From contig MLAK01000971.1 of the NCBI GenBank assembly GCA_001839685.1, forward strand, positions 1-43,047: 43,047 nucleotides of DNA, given 5' to 3'. Below, in pieces: positions 9,469-19,054 of this stretch (within the stretch, counting starts at the first letter, position 1; each line of letters opens with the position of its first letter). The DNA is from Tritrichomonas foetus. Lineage: Eukaryota; Parabasalia; Tritrichomonadida; Tritrichomonadidae. A model generated the notes under the pieces. It did not search any database and was not told where the DNA came from. It saw nothing but the letters and a program-made list of their open reading frames with translations. A program made the translations under genes and the position numbers.

Positions 9469-12400
9469 ATGCAGAATGGAAATCCAATTCCACCAGGAGC
9501 CCTGATTTCTGTACGTATGATAAATTTCATGAAACACGACAATCTCCTCATTTCCTTAAATCCAGGAGCCAATTTCATCACGGGAAGAAATGGATCTGGA
9601 AAATCTTCAATTCTTGTTGCAATTTCAATCGGCTTAGGCGGAACGAGCAGAATTTCAGGACGAGGTACAAATTTAAACGATTTGATTAAAGACGGAAGAA
9701 ACGAAGCCACAATAATTATCGAAATCAATAATTCACCAAACGGTTATGAAGAACACATTTTCGGGAAAAAAATCACAGTTACTCGAAAAATTCGACGAGG
9801 TGGGTCTACTTTCGAAATTTCGAATTTGCCAAAAAACCGGGCAACTGCGCGAGAAGAGCTCACAAAAATTTTACAGTTTTTTAATATTCAAGTTGACAAC
9901 CCATGCACGATAATGCACCAGGACATAGCTCGTGAATTCATCGGGGTCTCTTCGGCACAACGAAAATACGAACTATTCATGAAAGGAACATTACTTTCGA
10001 GACTTGAAGATGAAATTCATAAAATAGAAGGAAATATATTGCGAGTTCAAAAAAGAAGAGAAGAATGTTTCGCTGATAAAGCAGATTTAGATTTACAGTT
10101 TGCAAAGCAATCAAGACTGAATGATATTGTTGAAGAAGCAGGTGATTTGGTTCATAGGATTCATAATATTGAAAATGAGTTAACTTGGTCTTACTACAAA
10201 ACAGCTACTCAACAAGTTAATGAATTTACTGAATTATTGAGTGATTATAAAGAAAAACTTAATATCCAAAAGAAGAAAACTATTATAAAAAAAGAAGAAC
10301 ATGAAAAATCTAATTCTGAATTTAATGAATATAAAAAGAAGGTTACAGAAGAGTTACAAAAATTGTCAACTATCAAAAAAGAAAAAGATAAGCTCGCGCA
10401 AACTCTCACTAAATTGAGAGCTGATATAAATCAACAAAAAAGTAACTATAAGCATAAGAAAAACGCGTTAGAACGAACAGAGATCGAAATTCAAAACAAA
10501 AAGAGGGATTTAGAACGTTTAATGAAGAAAAAAGAAACAGCCGCTGAAGACTCACTCCTCAAAAAGAGACAATATAATGCTGAACAAGAAGAAAAACAAG
10601 GACAAACAGAAAGAAATTTACACCGTGTTGAAGAAGACATAGAACAAATACAAAATGAAATAAGACAATATAATAGCAGTTATGAAATGCAAAAAGAAGC
10701 AGCAAAAAATACTAAAAATCGAATGAATGAATTAAATGAAAAATTGCGGCTACTGAAAAGTGTATCAACAAATAATTCTGATTATTCTATACAGAACTTA
10801 ATTGATAGACAACTTAATCGGTTTTCTTATCGACCAACTGGTCCAATAGGTCATTTTGTTCGATTGAAAAACCCAAAATGGGGAATTGCAGTACAGCACG
10901 TCATTGGAAAGCTACTTGAAAGCTTCATAGTTGACAATTATCAAGACGAAAGACAACTACGAACAATATTAAAAGATCAAATTCCCGTCATAATAACTGA
11001 TTTTAGTTTAAGAGGATTTTCTGAACGAGTTCGACCCCCTGCAGAAGAAGCAATTTCTGTTTTCGATGTAATTGAAATTAGTAATTTTGAAATTCAATGT
11101 AAGAATGGACATTCTGTAAATGCAAAAGATGTAATTACCAATGTACTTGTTGATATTGCATATATTGATAAAATTTGGCTAATTGAAAATGATAAAAGAG
11201 CACATGAAGTAGCATTTAAAAATCGTATCACTGTTTTAACACCCGATGGAGTAACTTATAAATTTTTAAATGGCTATCAAATGCGTGCGGGTGCAAAATA
11301 TACTGTATGTAAAATTGGTGCAGATGATAGAGTTCGTATTCAACAAACTGAAAGTGAAATTCAAAGAATGAATGATGATTTAAAGCATAAAAGCACTTTG
11401 ATGAATGATGTTGAAAAGAAAATACGAAGTTTAAAAACCCGCAAAAATGAACTTGATCGTCAAAGAACTGATTTAACTAAAACAATGAATGAAATATCTG
11501 TTCGTCTTCAAAATCCACCAGATGAATCTGACAATTTCGATGCACAAATAAATGCTGTTGAAGAAAGAATTGACAAACTGAATTCAAATTTAATTGAACA
11601 CAAAGATGCACTTCCTATAATTGAAGAGAAGATTAATGAGCTGAAAAAGGAAAAATCAAAATTTATTGCACAAATTAACGAGCTGAATGAAAAATTAAAC
11701 CAAACTGATCCTTTTAAAGCTGAAAGTGATCGATTATTTAATCAAACACGTCGTTTAGAAAAAGAACTTGAACATGAACAAAAATTAGAAAGCAACTTAA
11801 CCGAAAGAGTCAATAAAGTAACAGAAATATTAAAAACCAAAACTAATGAAGCATCAGTCATTCTAGACAAAGCTAGAAAGCATTCACCTGAATGTGAAGA
11901 AAGATATAAAGATACAGCTAGACCTACCCATGTCCTTGCTAATCTTTTAATGGAAGAAAGAAACAAATATTCTGAAGCACAAAAATTACATGGAGTGAAT
12001 TTCCATCAAATTCGAACAGAATATAAAACAATTAAAAATCAGCTTGCTGAGGCTGTTAAATTTCTAGCTGAATTAGATGAATTCATACTCTCTGCACAGA
12101 ATGGTTTGAAAAAGCGACAAATAAAACTCTCACAATTACAAGATTCTATAACACGAAGAGCAAGAGTCGCTTTTCTTTCTTATTACAGCAAAAGGAAGTA
12201 CTCTGGAAAAGCGAGATTTGATCATTCTGAGAAAACGATTACTATTCGTATGAAAAACAAATTTGATAAAAGTTATACTGATGTAACCGGTCTGTCAGGC
12301 GGTGAAAAATCATACAGCTTAGTTTCTTTACTTTTGTCCCTCTGGGAAGTCATGGATTCCCCTTTTTATGCCGTTGATGAATTTGATGTTTTTATGGATG

Positions 12401-12546
12401 ACATCAATCGTCAGGCAGCAACAAATTTACTGATTTCAGGAGCAAAATCTATGGAGATCAAGCAATTTATCTTGATAACACCTTTGTCACTTGATTATCT
12501 GACAAGAGATGATGATAAAGTTTCTGTTTTCGAAGTTGAAAAATGA
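9469..12546 (+). CDS. SMC6: SMC6, structural maintenance of chromosomes protein 6
   Basis: This 1025-residue ATPase is the SMC6 arm of the SMC5/6 complex, which acts in DNA repair, replication-fork stability and chromosome segregation in the nucleus. The N-terminus has the SMC6-type opening (ISVRMINFMKHDNL), Walker A GRNGSGKS at residues 39-46 and the later block FNIQVDNPCTIMHQDIAREF. A long coiled coil follows, with a hinge at roughly 445-640 and a second coil. The C-terminal ATPase half has the signature LSGGE at 942-946 and Walker B PFYAVDEFDVFMD from 965, where the DEFD pattern is the usual SMC6 form. Length is near the family norm (about 1,100). The ATG is 30 nt after a TCACAA box at 9437-9442. 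No partner SMC5 or NSE gene is in the window. Confidence 0.95.
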   Translation: MQNGNPIPPGALISVRMINFMKHDNLLISLNPGANFITGRNGSGKSSILVAISIGLGGTSRISGRGTNLNDLIKDGRNEATIIIEINNSPNGYEEHIFGKKITVTRKIRRGGSTFEISNLPKNRATAREELTKILQFFNIQVDNPCTIMHQDIAREFIGVSSAQRKYELFMKGTLLSRLEDEIHKIEGNILRVQKRREECFADKADLDLQFAKQSRLNDIVEEAGDLVHRIHNIENELTWSYYKTATQQVNEFTELLSDYKEKLNIQKKKTIIKKEEHEKSNSEFNEYKKKVTEELQKLSTIKKEKDKLAQTLTKLRADINQQKSNYKHKKNALERTEIEIQNKKRDLERLMKKKETAAEDSLLKKRQYNAEQEEKQGQTERNLHRVEEDIEQIQNEIRQYNSSYEMQKEAAKNTKNRMNELNEKLRLLKSVSTNNSDYSIQNLIDRQLNRFSYRPTGPIGHFVRLKNPKWGIAVQHVIGKLLESFIVDNYQDERQLRTILKDQIPVIITDFSLRGFSERVRPPAEEAISVFDVIEISNFEIQCKNGHSVNAKDVITNVLVDIAYIDKIWLIENDKRAHEVAFKNRITVLTPDGVTYKFLNGYQMRAGAKYTVCKIGADDRVRIQQTESEIQRMNDDLKHKSTLMNDVEKKIRSLKTRKNELDRQRTDLTKTMNEISVRLQNPPDESDNFDAQINAVEERIDKLNSNLIEHKDALPIIEEKINELKKEKSKFIAQINELNEKLNQTDPFKAESDRLFNQTRRLEKELEHEQKLESNLTERVNKVTEILKTKTNEASVILDKARKHSPECEERYKDTARPTHVLANLLMEERNKYSEAQKLHGVNFHQIRTEYKTIKNQLAEAVKFLAELDEFILSAQNGLKKRQIKLSQLQDSITRRARVAFLSYYSKRKYSGKARFDHSEKTITIRMKNKFDKSYTDVTGLSGGEKSYSLVSLLLSLWEVMDSPFYAVDEFDVFMDDINRQAATNLLISGAKSMEIKQFILITPLSLDYLTRDDDKVSVFEVEK

Positions 12547-12769
12547 AAATCTTTGAAAAAATTACTTGTATGTTAGAATATTAGGTCTATATTTATAAAT
12601 TTGTATGTATGATTATATATATTTACTTATACTATTATTTTATCTTTTTTGTTATTTATGAAAACATTTGGAATGATTCTTCCCATCTGATGATAATCTT
12701 CATTTCATGATACATTATGATTCACATTAGATAAATGATTAAACTTTTTCTGAACATGTGATATAAAGT

Positions 12770-15136
12770 ATGGATCAATGCTTGCAGCAAGACCCTGTAG
12801 ATACAAATTTAGCTACAGAATCTTCGCCCCATCAAAGTATTGAACTGTCTCAATTGAAACTTTGTCATTCAAATTCAGAATTATATTACCATTTTCATAA
12901 AAGACCAAAAAATCAAAATTCTCAATTTGTGAAAGGTATAACTTTTCCAGCTTGTATTCGTTCTGGCTGTGTTGTGATTTCTCACTTGATTGAAATATTA
13001 ACTCTAATATGTAACCAACGAGTATTTAAAATTGCCCGACCTCCGGGCTTTGGAAAGTCATTTTTATTAGATGTAATTGAAAGTATATTTCAGTTTAATC
13101 TTTCAAAATTAACCTATCTTTCTGCAGATGAAGATATTTTATCTTTCATTGCAGAAAAATTTTTCATTTCAGAACGAAAAAATACTCAACTCACTCAAAC
13201 AACAAGTACTCAAAATGAACAACTTGACAAGTCATTTTCAACGGCAATTGGTGACATTTCTAAATCAGATTATTCAAATGGCAATAAAATAGCAAAATTT
13301 TTAGAATATGAAAAACAATTTTCTAGGTTTTATAAAATTGTTCGAATCGATTTTGTTACGGTTTCTTTACCAACTTTTAATTATTCTACACTTAATTTTA
13401 GTATATGCCGATATCTTTCAATAATAGGCTATGAATTTGGTTTTTCCCTTAATGATTTTATAGATCAATTGTATAATAGTGAATCAATTCAAGCTACACT
13501 TAATAAGAATTTAACTGTTAGTGAAATTGTTCTTGACAAATTTTTATCAATTATTGAAAATGATTATTCTCATTATATTATCTTACTTGATAATGTTGAT
13601 GTTTTTCTTTTAAATTCGAAAGATTTCGACGGAAGTAAAACTGCAGGATTTTTTGAAGTTTTTATTAAACATAACACTAAATATAAAATATTGGTTGCAA
13701 CTTGTGTTAATCCTAAAAACATTCCTTTTCCTGATTTTTCTCCTTCACGACTGACGGCAAAAGTTTGTGGATTTTCAAATACTGATTTATTAGAAAATCC
13801 AGCAGTCAAGGAAACCTTAATTCCTCATTTTATTACTAACCTGAACAAAAATTGTGTTATTTCACAATATCACAATGATTATTTCAGGAATGAAAAATTG
13901 TTACTAGATGAATTGAATTTTCTTTATGGTGGATATAAGTTTTGTCCAGACCTGAATGTTTTTTTAATGAATCCAGTTTCGATATCTTCTTGCTTTCAAC
14001 ATTTCTTCTTGGATAATGCCATTTTTTCTCAACTAGTTGGAACAGGGAGTTCGGATTTATATCCAAATTTTATAGAATCATTTCCTTTTTTCAATGAAAT
14101 TCAACGTGCTCAAATGTTTAATTTAGTTCTTGGACCACTTTTTTTTACAGGTAATCCAATTGGCTACGATAATTCTCGACATTATCTATCATCTTTTTTG
14201 CATTTCTTCTATAATTATGGTTTTTTCACTTTAAGTGAAAATTCTAAGACAGGAGATATGTTTTGTATTCCGAATGCACGAATGGCTGAATATTTAGCAA
14301 ATCTATTTATTGATTTTCAACGATGTAAAGTAAATTATTCCCCTATCTTTATCAATGAAGAGATCACTGATATCTGTTATGCCATAAAAAGCTGTATTGA
14401 TAAACTAATTTATTGCAACTTTTATTTACAAAAAAGATATGATTTTTTAATTGGTATAATTTTTTCCAATAGTGGCTATTTCATATGTTCAGTTTTAAAA
14501 AATCACTTTTTTTCATTCACAGTGGAATCTGAAATCAACATTTTTCTCATTAATGTTTTATCTAACAATGGTGAAAACTTGAGTGATGAAAAAGTCATAG
14601 AGAGTTGTATTCATGCTAGAATCTACGAAGGTATGAAATATTTTAAAACAAATTCTAAAAAGGTTAAGTTTCTGATAATCTTTTTCGATAAAGATATTTT
14701 TAGAGTAATAATGAATAAAAATGATATAAATATGAGTAATCCACTATCTATAGAGGAGTATGAATTCGTTTCAGTTGAGATGGCAGTTTCTCAAGCTTCC
14801 AACCAGCCAAATAACCAAGAAATCTCCTCAAATACACTTAACGATCAAGTGTTTGAAAGACTTAAAAAGGCTGTTGATAAAGTGTTTAATCAATCAGATG
14901 ATGAATCAGATAATGAATTTATAGATGAATGTTTTCAACGTCTAGAAAATTTCAAGAAGAAAAGTAGTACATATTTAAATGAAAATTCTATTTCGGAACA
15001 CACAGAAGGTGAAATAATAGATCAAGCATGCGCTCTATATCGACTTCAGGCACTACACCTTCGATTTTTTCCCCAAGAGATTTCGGCTCCATTATATTTA
15101 CAAACATTAATTCCACCGAATCAAGAACAGCAATAA
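12770..15136 (+). CDS. AAA-ATPase-like protein with degenerate nuclease-like C-terminus
   Basis: The 788-residue protein resembles the predicted AAA-ATPase family (PF09820 type), whose members usually carry a PD-(D/E)XK nuclease-like C-terminus and are found in bacteria and some protists. Evidence is a P-loop RPPGFGKSFLL at residues 90-100, in the position of the family's RPRRFGKT, and a Walker B-like IILLDNVD ending at 277 after hydrophobic residues. Near residues 610-650 the block CIHARIYEGMKYF...KVKFLIIFFDKD resembles the closing helix and strand of the nuclease domain. The expected catalytic Asp and Glu-x-Lys are not visible, so nuclease activity is doubtful. A Gln/Asn-rich acidic tail follows. 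The family is often repetitive or mobile, and its cellular role is unknown. Decayed coding sequence continues after the stop. It lies 223 bp downstream of SMC6 on the same strand. Confidence 0.65.
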   Translation: MDQCLQQDPVDTNLATESSPHQSIELSQLKLCHSNSELYYHFHKRPKNQNSQFVKGITFPACIRSGCVVISHLIEILTLICNQRVFKIARPPGFGKSFLLDVIESIFQFNLSKLTYLSADEDILSFIAEKFFISERKNTQLTQTTSTQNEQLDKSFSTAIGDISKSDYSNGNKIAKFLEYEKQFSRFYKIVRIDFVTVSLPTFNYSTLNFSICRYLSIIGYEFGFSLNDFIDQLYNSESIQATLNKNLTVSEIVLDKFLSIIENDYSHYIILLDNVDVFLLNSKDFDGSKTAGFFEVFIKHNTKYKILVATCVNPKNIPFPDFSPSRLTAKVCGFSNTDLLENPAVKETLIPHFITNLNKNCVISQYHNDYFRNEKLLLDELNFLYGGYKFCPDLNVFLMNPVSISSCFQHFFLDNAIFSQLVGTGSSDLYPNFIESFPFFNEIQRAQMFNLVLGPLFFTGNPIGYDNSRHYLSSFLHFFYNYGFFTLSENSKTGDMFCIPNARMAEYLANLFIDFQRCKVNYSPIFINEEITDICYAIKSCIDKLIYCNFYLQKRYDFLIGIIFSNSGYFICSVLKNHFFSFTVESEINIFLINVLSNNGENLSDEKVIESCIHARIYEGMKYFKTNSKKVKFLIIFFDKDIFRVIMNKNDINMSNPLSIEEYEFVSVEMAVSQASNQPNNQEISSNTLNDQVFERLKKAVDKVFNQSDDESDNEFIDECFQRLENFKKKSSTYLNENSISEHTEGEIIDQACALYRLQALHLRFFPQEISAPLYLQTLIPPNQEQQ

Positions 15137-15486
15137 CGAACTCAAGAACACTAACAACAGCAGCAAAGTGGTATAACCGACTCTAAAATATGATGATCCA
15201 AATGAAGAATGGAGTAAAGACTTTCTCACACGCGATAAATACCACTTCTATTCACTAAAAATGGCTACATACGAAACATATTTGTCATTTTCGGAAATAT
15301 TTTTCGACGAGCAAATCAGATTCACCTTATCCTGATTTTAACTACTAAATTATATCGTGAAAAACAGCATCAGCTTGTTCATTGCATATTTCATGAGGAT
15401 AAAGAAAGATTATGTCGATGGAGTAAATGAACATGGGGAAACTTTATATTTCTTTGCAGATGCTAAAAAATCTGAAGGGGAATGAT
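15137..15486 (+). pseudogene. Decayed coding sequence after the AAA-ATPase-like gene
   Basis: Beyond the TAA at 15134-15136 the plus strand still reads like protein in broken pieces. One frame gives YDDPNEEWSKDFLTRDKYHF and continues about 25 codons to a TGA. A shifted frame gives IVKNSISLFIAYFMRIKKDY and then DGVNEHGETLYFFADAKKSE before a TGA near 15486. The pieces are acidic-basic mixed sequences unlike random AT-rich translation. They suggest that the upstream gene once had a longer C-terminus, or that a neighbouring gene has decayed. No family is recognised. Confidence 0.45.
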
Positions 15487-15545
15487 TTCTTTATGACTTT
15501 GAAATAACTCACCATTTCATAAGGCCAATTATCATTTGTCAGATT

Positions 15546-15643
15546 CACTTTTATGATAACAGAAGATCACATTATGATCAATATGCATTTTACATTATGA
15601 TCAATATTGAAACAATCACACTTTCATGATAACAGAAGATCAC
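15546..15643 (+). repeat. 25-bp direct repeat pair
   Basis: A 25-bp sequence containing ATGATAACAGAAGATCAC occurs at 15546-15570 and again at 15619-15643 with one mismatch. Between the copies ACATTATGATCAATAT-like sequence is also doubled. The rest of 15487-15871 is AT-rich with no gene. Confidence 0.7.
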
Positions 15644-15871
15644 CACTACATCAAATAACTATTTATTTCCGGACAAGTAATCATCTCTGTGACGACATTG
15701 GTCTTCAAAATCTAACGACCCAACTTTTAGTGTTTTTCTTATAAGTAAACATCTTTATATGACCTGCAAAATATCCTTACTAAAAGATTTAAACATCAGC
15801 GTATAAATACAACTATTTAATGTTTTTGGTTTTTAATGATTATACTAAATAACTAGATTTGAGGCATCATT

Positions 15872-15898
15872 CACTCGTACAACTTTTTCTCAAAATTC
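15872..15898 (+). repeat. Left terminal inverted repeat, copy A
   Basis: A 27-bp repeat beginning CACTCGTACAAC, a perfect inverted match to 19028-19054 and to the ends of copy B. The immediately outer bases are ...GCATCATT. Confidence 0.93.
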
Positions 15899-16582
15899 TC
15901 ACAAAAAAAATTTTACCGTTTTCTATCTCGACACCAAGCAATTGTTTTCGTGACCGTTTCTCTTGTCCAAACTGGGAGAAAAATTCATTACAGTTGATCC
16001 TCCATCATAAAACTTCAATTACCCAAAACGAAATTAATTATCAAATATTTAATTTGTCCTAAAATGTAAACAGGAATATTCACTCCACCAAATTAATTGA
16101 AAGTGAATTTTAACCCGAATAGATCAATCATGGCAAAGAAAAATATTTTTTTTCAAGATGCAAAAATATATTCATGAAATAAAATCCGTTTTTAATTAAT
16201 AAATCATGCCATATTATTCATTTGTGTAAACAGATAATGAAATGGTTATTAAAAAGCAAAACTAAGTATCGTTAAATAATTTTAAGTATAATCACAATTA
16301 CTATTTTGTTGCATCAAAGAATCAAATATAAAAAAGAATCAGATATCAGAAAAATTTAATCAAAATAACAAATTAATGATCAGAAAGAATTAGTTATAAG
16401 ATAAATGGTAATCAGTCGTAAGAAATTCCATGACCCCTTTAATCTTTGAATCTTGGTTACACATATATTTTATGTTTTCTCGAGGAAAAATTTAAAAATA
16501 ATAAATATATTATGTTATATCAAAAAGCCAACAACGTAAAACTGGAAAAAATTGTTTACGGGAACTATTTTGTGTAACTGAC

Positions 16583-17377
16583 TTAATCTTCATCATTTTC
16601 TTCACTCGGAATGTGCGCCATAATGATTTCATTAATTATTTCAAATATCAGGTCGTAATTGATGTCAAGAATTCGACCTCGTGGGTAAAGATGATTTTTC
16701 ATGGTAAACATTGTGGAATTAATTGCTAGCAGAATATCAGCGAATTCGGCGAATACTTGTATATTAATTATTTTATTCAAAAGTTTTGATTTTTCTTCTT
16801 TTTTTGATTCTGCTGGGTAAAACTCCAACTGATTGGTAGCTTCAATTATTTCTGTTCTACTTTTCATTTTTTCAATTTTCTTTGTCTCCAAAACAGCTGC
16901 AGGAGTGCTGCTCCCTATTACTGAAATATCAGGTGTTTCACCAAATAATTTATGTAGCTCTTCTGGCAGCTGTGATCCTTTTTTGAGCTTTGTGAGTCTA
17001 TTCACCACATTCTCGGGGACTAAACCAAGAATAAATTTGATCGGCTGATTACCTACCGCTGCGTTATGAAGGTGACTTGATGATGCAATGAAACCATTGC
17101 AAGCATCAGTCACCAGCCATAATAAAAAACGATTAGTACAGATTTCGTTCATCGCCGTATTGAGGAATTTATAAAACGTCGACAATGTTTGTAGATCTTC
17201 AGATTTGGCCACTATTTGCACATCTTGCGATTTTTTCAAAGACAATGAAACAGTTTTTTCGAGTGGTTTATATTTATGGACTGTAGCTGTAGAAATAATG
17301 ATGTTGTACACTGAAGTGGAGGAAGGAACATCGACAACGATTTCTGGATCGATACTCAACCAATTTTCGAGTGTCAT
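16583..17377 (-). CDS. Transposon-encoded protein of unknown function (copy A)
   Basis: This 264-residue protein is encoded inside the transposon and transcribed away from the transposase. I do not recognise a family. It has a hydrophobic-helical middle (RFLLWLVTDACNGFIASSSH, residues about 82-101), a Lys-rich linker and a strongly acidic C-terminus (EENDED). No zinc finger, DDE triad, protease motif or membrane anchor is visible. An Inr-like TCACTT (17389 down to 17384) is 10 nt upstream of the ATG, so the start is well supported. Preservation of an intact frame in both copies argues that it matters to the element, perhaps as an accessory DNA-binding or assembly factor, but that is inference. 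Copy B differs by one residue: Gln in SQLPEE here is Arg there. Confidence 0.85.
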   Translation of the reverse strand: MTLENWLSIDPEIVVDVPSSTSVYNIIISTATVHKYKPLEKTVSLSLKKSQDVQIVAKSEDLQTLSTFYKFLNTAMNEICTNRFLLWLVTDACNGFIASSSHLHNAAVGNQPIKFILGLVPENVVNRLTKLKKGSQLPEELHKLFGETPDISVIGSSTPAAVLETKKIEKMKSRTEIIEATNQLEFYPAESKKEEKSKLLNKIINIQVFAEFADILLAINSTMFTMKNHLYPRGRILDINYDLIFEIINEIIMAHIPSEENDED

Positions 17378-17383
17378 CTCGTA

Positions 17384-17389
17384 AAGTGA
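17384..17389 (-). promoter_or_regulatory. Inr-like box of the accessory gene, copy A
   Basis: It reads TCACTT on the minus strand with presumed +1 at 17387, 10 nt before ATG 17377. With the TCACAT at 17519 it makes the 150-bp space between the two genes a divergent promoter. Confidence 0.55.
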
Positions 17390-17518
17390 CCTGATGAATG
17401 TTTAACTCAAAAATGGCGCGCTTATCTTTCAATTCTTCGACCAATATGGCAATTCATTCAAACAATCGAGAAGATAATCAAATTTGTCTCAATTTTCGCG
17501 GTATTTTTTATTTCATTT

Positions 17519-17524
17519 TCACAT
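17519..17524 (+). promoter_or_regulatory. Inr-like box of the transposase gene, copy A
   Basis: TCACAT with presumed +1 at 17521 lies 8 nt before ATG 17529. A second TCATTT is at 17513-17518. This decides for ATG 17529 rather than the in-frame TTG at 17484. Confidence 0.55.
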
Positions 17525-17528
17525 CAGA

Positions 17529-18329
17529 ATGACTGCAATCCAAAAAAGAATCAAGCAATATTTTGCATCTGTACGTCCAAATCTTAACATAACGATAATG
17601 TACGAAGATTTCAAAAAACAAAATCCGAATTTACAATTGTCATATGAATATTTTCGTTTAAATATGCGAAAATTAACTAAAAAACGCACAATCAAAACTG
17701 GAGCTGCGGATTGTCGATTAGATAATATCCCATCAGTGCTTGCTGATCGAATATTTTACAAGATAAATTACTTAAATACTTATTCAGTTGACGAAAAACC
17801 ATTCAATATCCGGAATCTTGGTATCAACTCTGCAATAGTACCCAAAAACTTCACAGGAGCTATTTACAAGCCAGTTCATAACCTCAAATTCATCAAACCT
17901 ATTTACTTAATTGCTTGTATCACTTATAAAGGAATAGTTTTTTTTGCATTGTCTAATGAGCCATTTACCACGATTTCATTTAACGGGTTTATTGAAAAAC
18001 TTGTCGGAGCCCTTCCAACACATTCTCAGAATTCTTTTCTAATCCTTGACAATGCCAAATTTCATCAAATATTACCAGAAATCAAAGATTCTATGAATCA
18101 AAAAAACATTTTCCCATCTTATACCGCTCCAAGTACTTGCTTTTTTGATCCGATTGAAGAAGTGTTTTCGATTATTCAAAAAAGATTCACCCAACTGTAT
18201 CACCAAAAAGTCATCGAAACTGGAAAATATATACCTTTAAATGCAAATTCTTTTAAAGAATTGGTCATTGAAGCTGTCCAATCAAGCAATCGGGATTATA
18301 CAGAAATATTTAGACATGCAGTGTTGTAA
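17529..18329 (+). CDS. DD35E transposase, IS630/Tc1-mariner-like (copy A)
   Basis: This is a 266-residue DDE transposase that would cut and join the element's terminal inverted repeats. Residues 1-60 are basic and helical and probably hold the DNA-binding helix-turn-helix. The catalytic core shows YSVDEKPF (Asp88), FLILDNAKFHQ (Asp174) and FFDPIEEVFSIIQKRF (Glu210). The Asp174-Glu210 spacing has 35 residues between, and the DNAxxH and (N/D)PIE motifs are typical of IS630/Tc1-mariner transposases. The frame is intact and all three acidic residues are present, so the enzyme could be active. At about 266 residues it is short compared with typical mariner proteins (about 340). It is transcribed divergently from the accessory gene. 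The same gene in copy B is interrupted by an assembly gap. Confidence 0.88.
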   Translation: MTAIQKRIKQYFASVRPNLNITIMYEDFKKQNPNLQLSYEYFRLNMRKLTKKRTIKTGAADCRLDNIPSVLADRIFYKINYLNTYSVDEKPFNIRNLGINSAIVPKNFTGAIYKPVHNLKFIKPIYLIACITYKGIVFFALSNEPFTTISFNGFIEKLVGALPTHSQNSFLILDNAKFHQILPEIKDSMNQKNIFPSYTAPSTCFFDPIEEVFSIIQKRFTQLYHQKVIETGKYIPLNANSFKELVIEAVQSSNRDYTEIFRHAVL

Positions 18330-19027
18330 TATTACATACAGCAAGAAACTCACAAAGATTTTTTTAAAGAAAATATTTAATTTTAAAATTGACCTTTTTT
18401 CTTCGTTTTTTCTTTCTTTCTTTCTTTTTTTTTTTTAAAAAAAAAAATTGACACCAAATATCGAAGAAAACCATCATAAATATAGAAAGATAATGCTCTC
18501 ATAGCGATAATATCACAACAATAGTAATAACAACTTCATGTTTTTTGATATTGTATTCAATATTGTGAACACTTTCAATTTTTTAAATAATCATGCTCTC
18601 AAATTCATTTTACATTTTTCATAGAAAAATAAAAACTTGTTTTTGGAACGGGAGTCTCTGATGATTTCTAAATTTATACGAATAAAGGATGACCATATTG
18701 TTGGTAACTCATGGGTAATGCATACGAATATTTTAAAGCTATATAAAAGCCAATTCCAAAAAACGAATATATATTAAATTTACAGACAATTTATGATTTA
18801 TTGATTTTATTTCGTGAAATGTATATAAGAACAAAAATCTCACAACATATCAAAATTCCCCCTGTTTTTATTAAGTAGAAAAAAATTCTCGCAAATCATA
18901 TTATAATTTTTTTCATACCAAACTTTCTCTTTACAATAGGGTTTCGCGGCTCTGGATATACATTTCCACACAAAATTCTCCCAATTTGGGAAAATCTCAG
19001 GTCTGAAAAGTCATTTTTTAAAAAACC
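18330..19027. other. Noncoding right part of transposon copy A
   Basis: AT-rich sequence inside the element. At about 18398-18447 a T-rich run with CTTT repeats passes directly into a poly-A run. That self-complementary tract lies exactly where copy B has its assembly gap. No gene is supported. Confidence 0.6.
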
Positions 19028-19054
19028 GAATTTTGAGAAAAAGTTGTACGAGTG
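19028..19054 (-). repeat. Right terminal inverted repeat, copy A
   Basis: A perfect inverted match to 15872-15898. Outer bases are AATGGTGTC. Confidence 0.93.

Larger units (their letters stand above)
15872..19054 (+). mobile_element. Two-gene DDE DNA transposon, copy A (complete)
   Basis: The 3183-bp element is bounded by perfect 27-bp terminal inverted repeats that begin CACTCGTACAACTTTTTCTC. It carries two divergent genes: an unplaced 264-aa protein (minus) and a DD35E transposase (plus), with about 150 bp between their starts. Long noncoding subterminal regions hold a related motif near both ends: CCAAACTGGGAG about 100 bp in from the left end and CCCAAATTGGGAG about 64 bp in from the right end, read inwards. 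Those are candidate transposase-binding sites. The second copy (28097-31273) is inverted and almost identical, which implies recent activity or gene conversion. The TIRs and DDE spacing place it near IS630/Tc1-mariner. It does not show the TA flanks of that group, so it may be a separate family. Confidence 0.88.

Noticed and set aside
15150..15160. ACTAACAACAG, resembling the trichomonad 3' splice motif ACTAACACACAG
   Set aside because: No matching GTAYGT donor lies at a sensible distance, and removing sequence up to this point would not open the downstream frame, which still meets stops.
15859..16062. 67-codon frame at the transposon end (also 31083-31283 in copy B)
   Set aside because: It begins inside or outside the terminal repeat, has no Inr-like box, and its presence in both copies only reflects the duplication.
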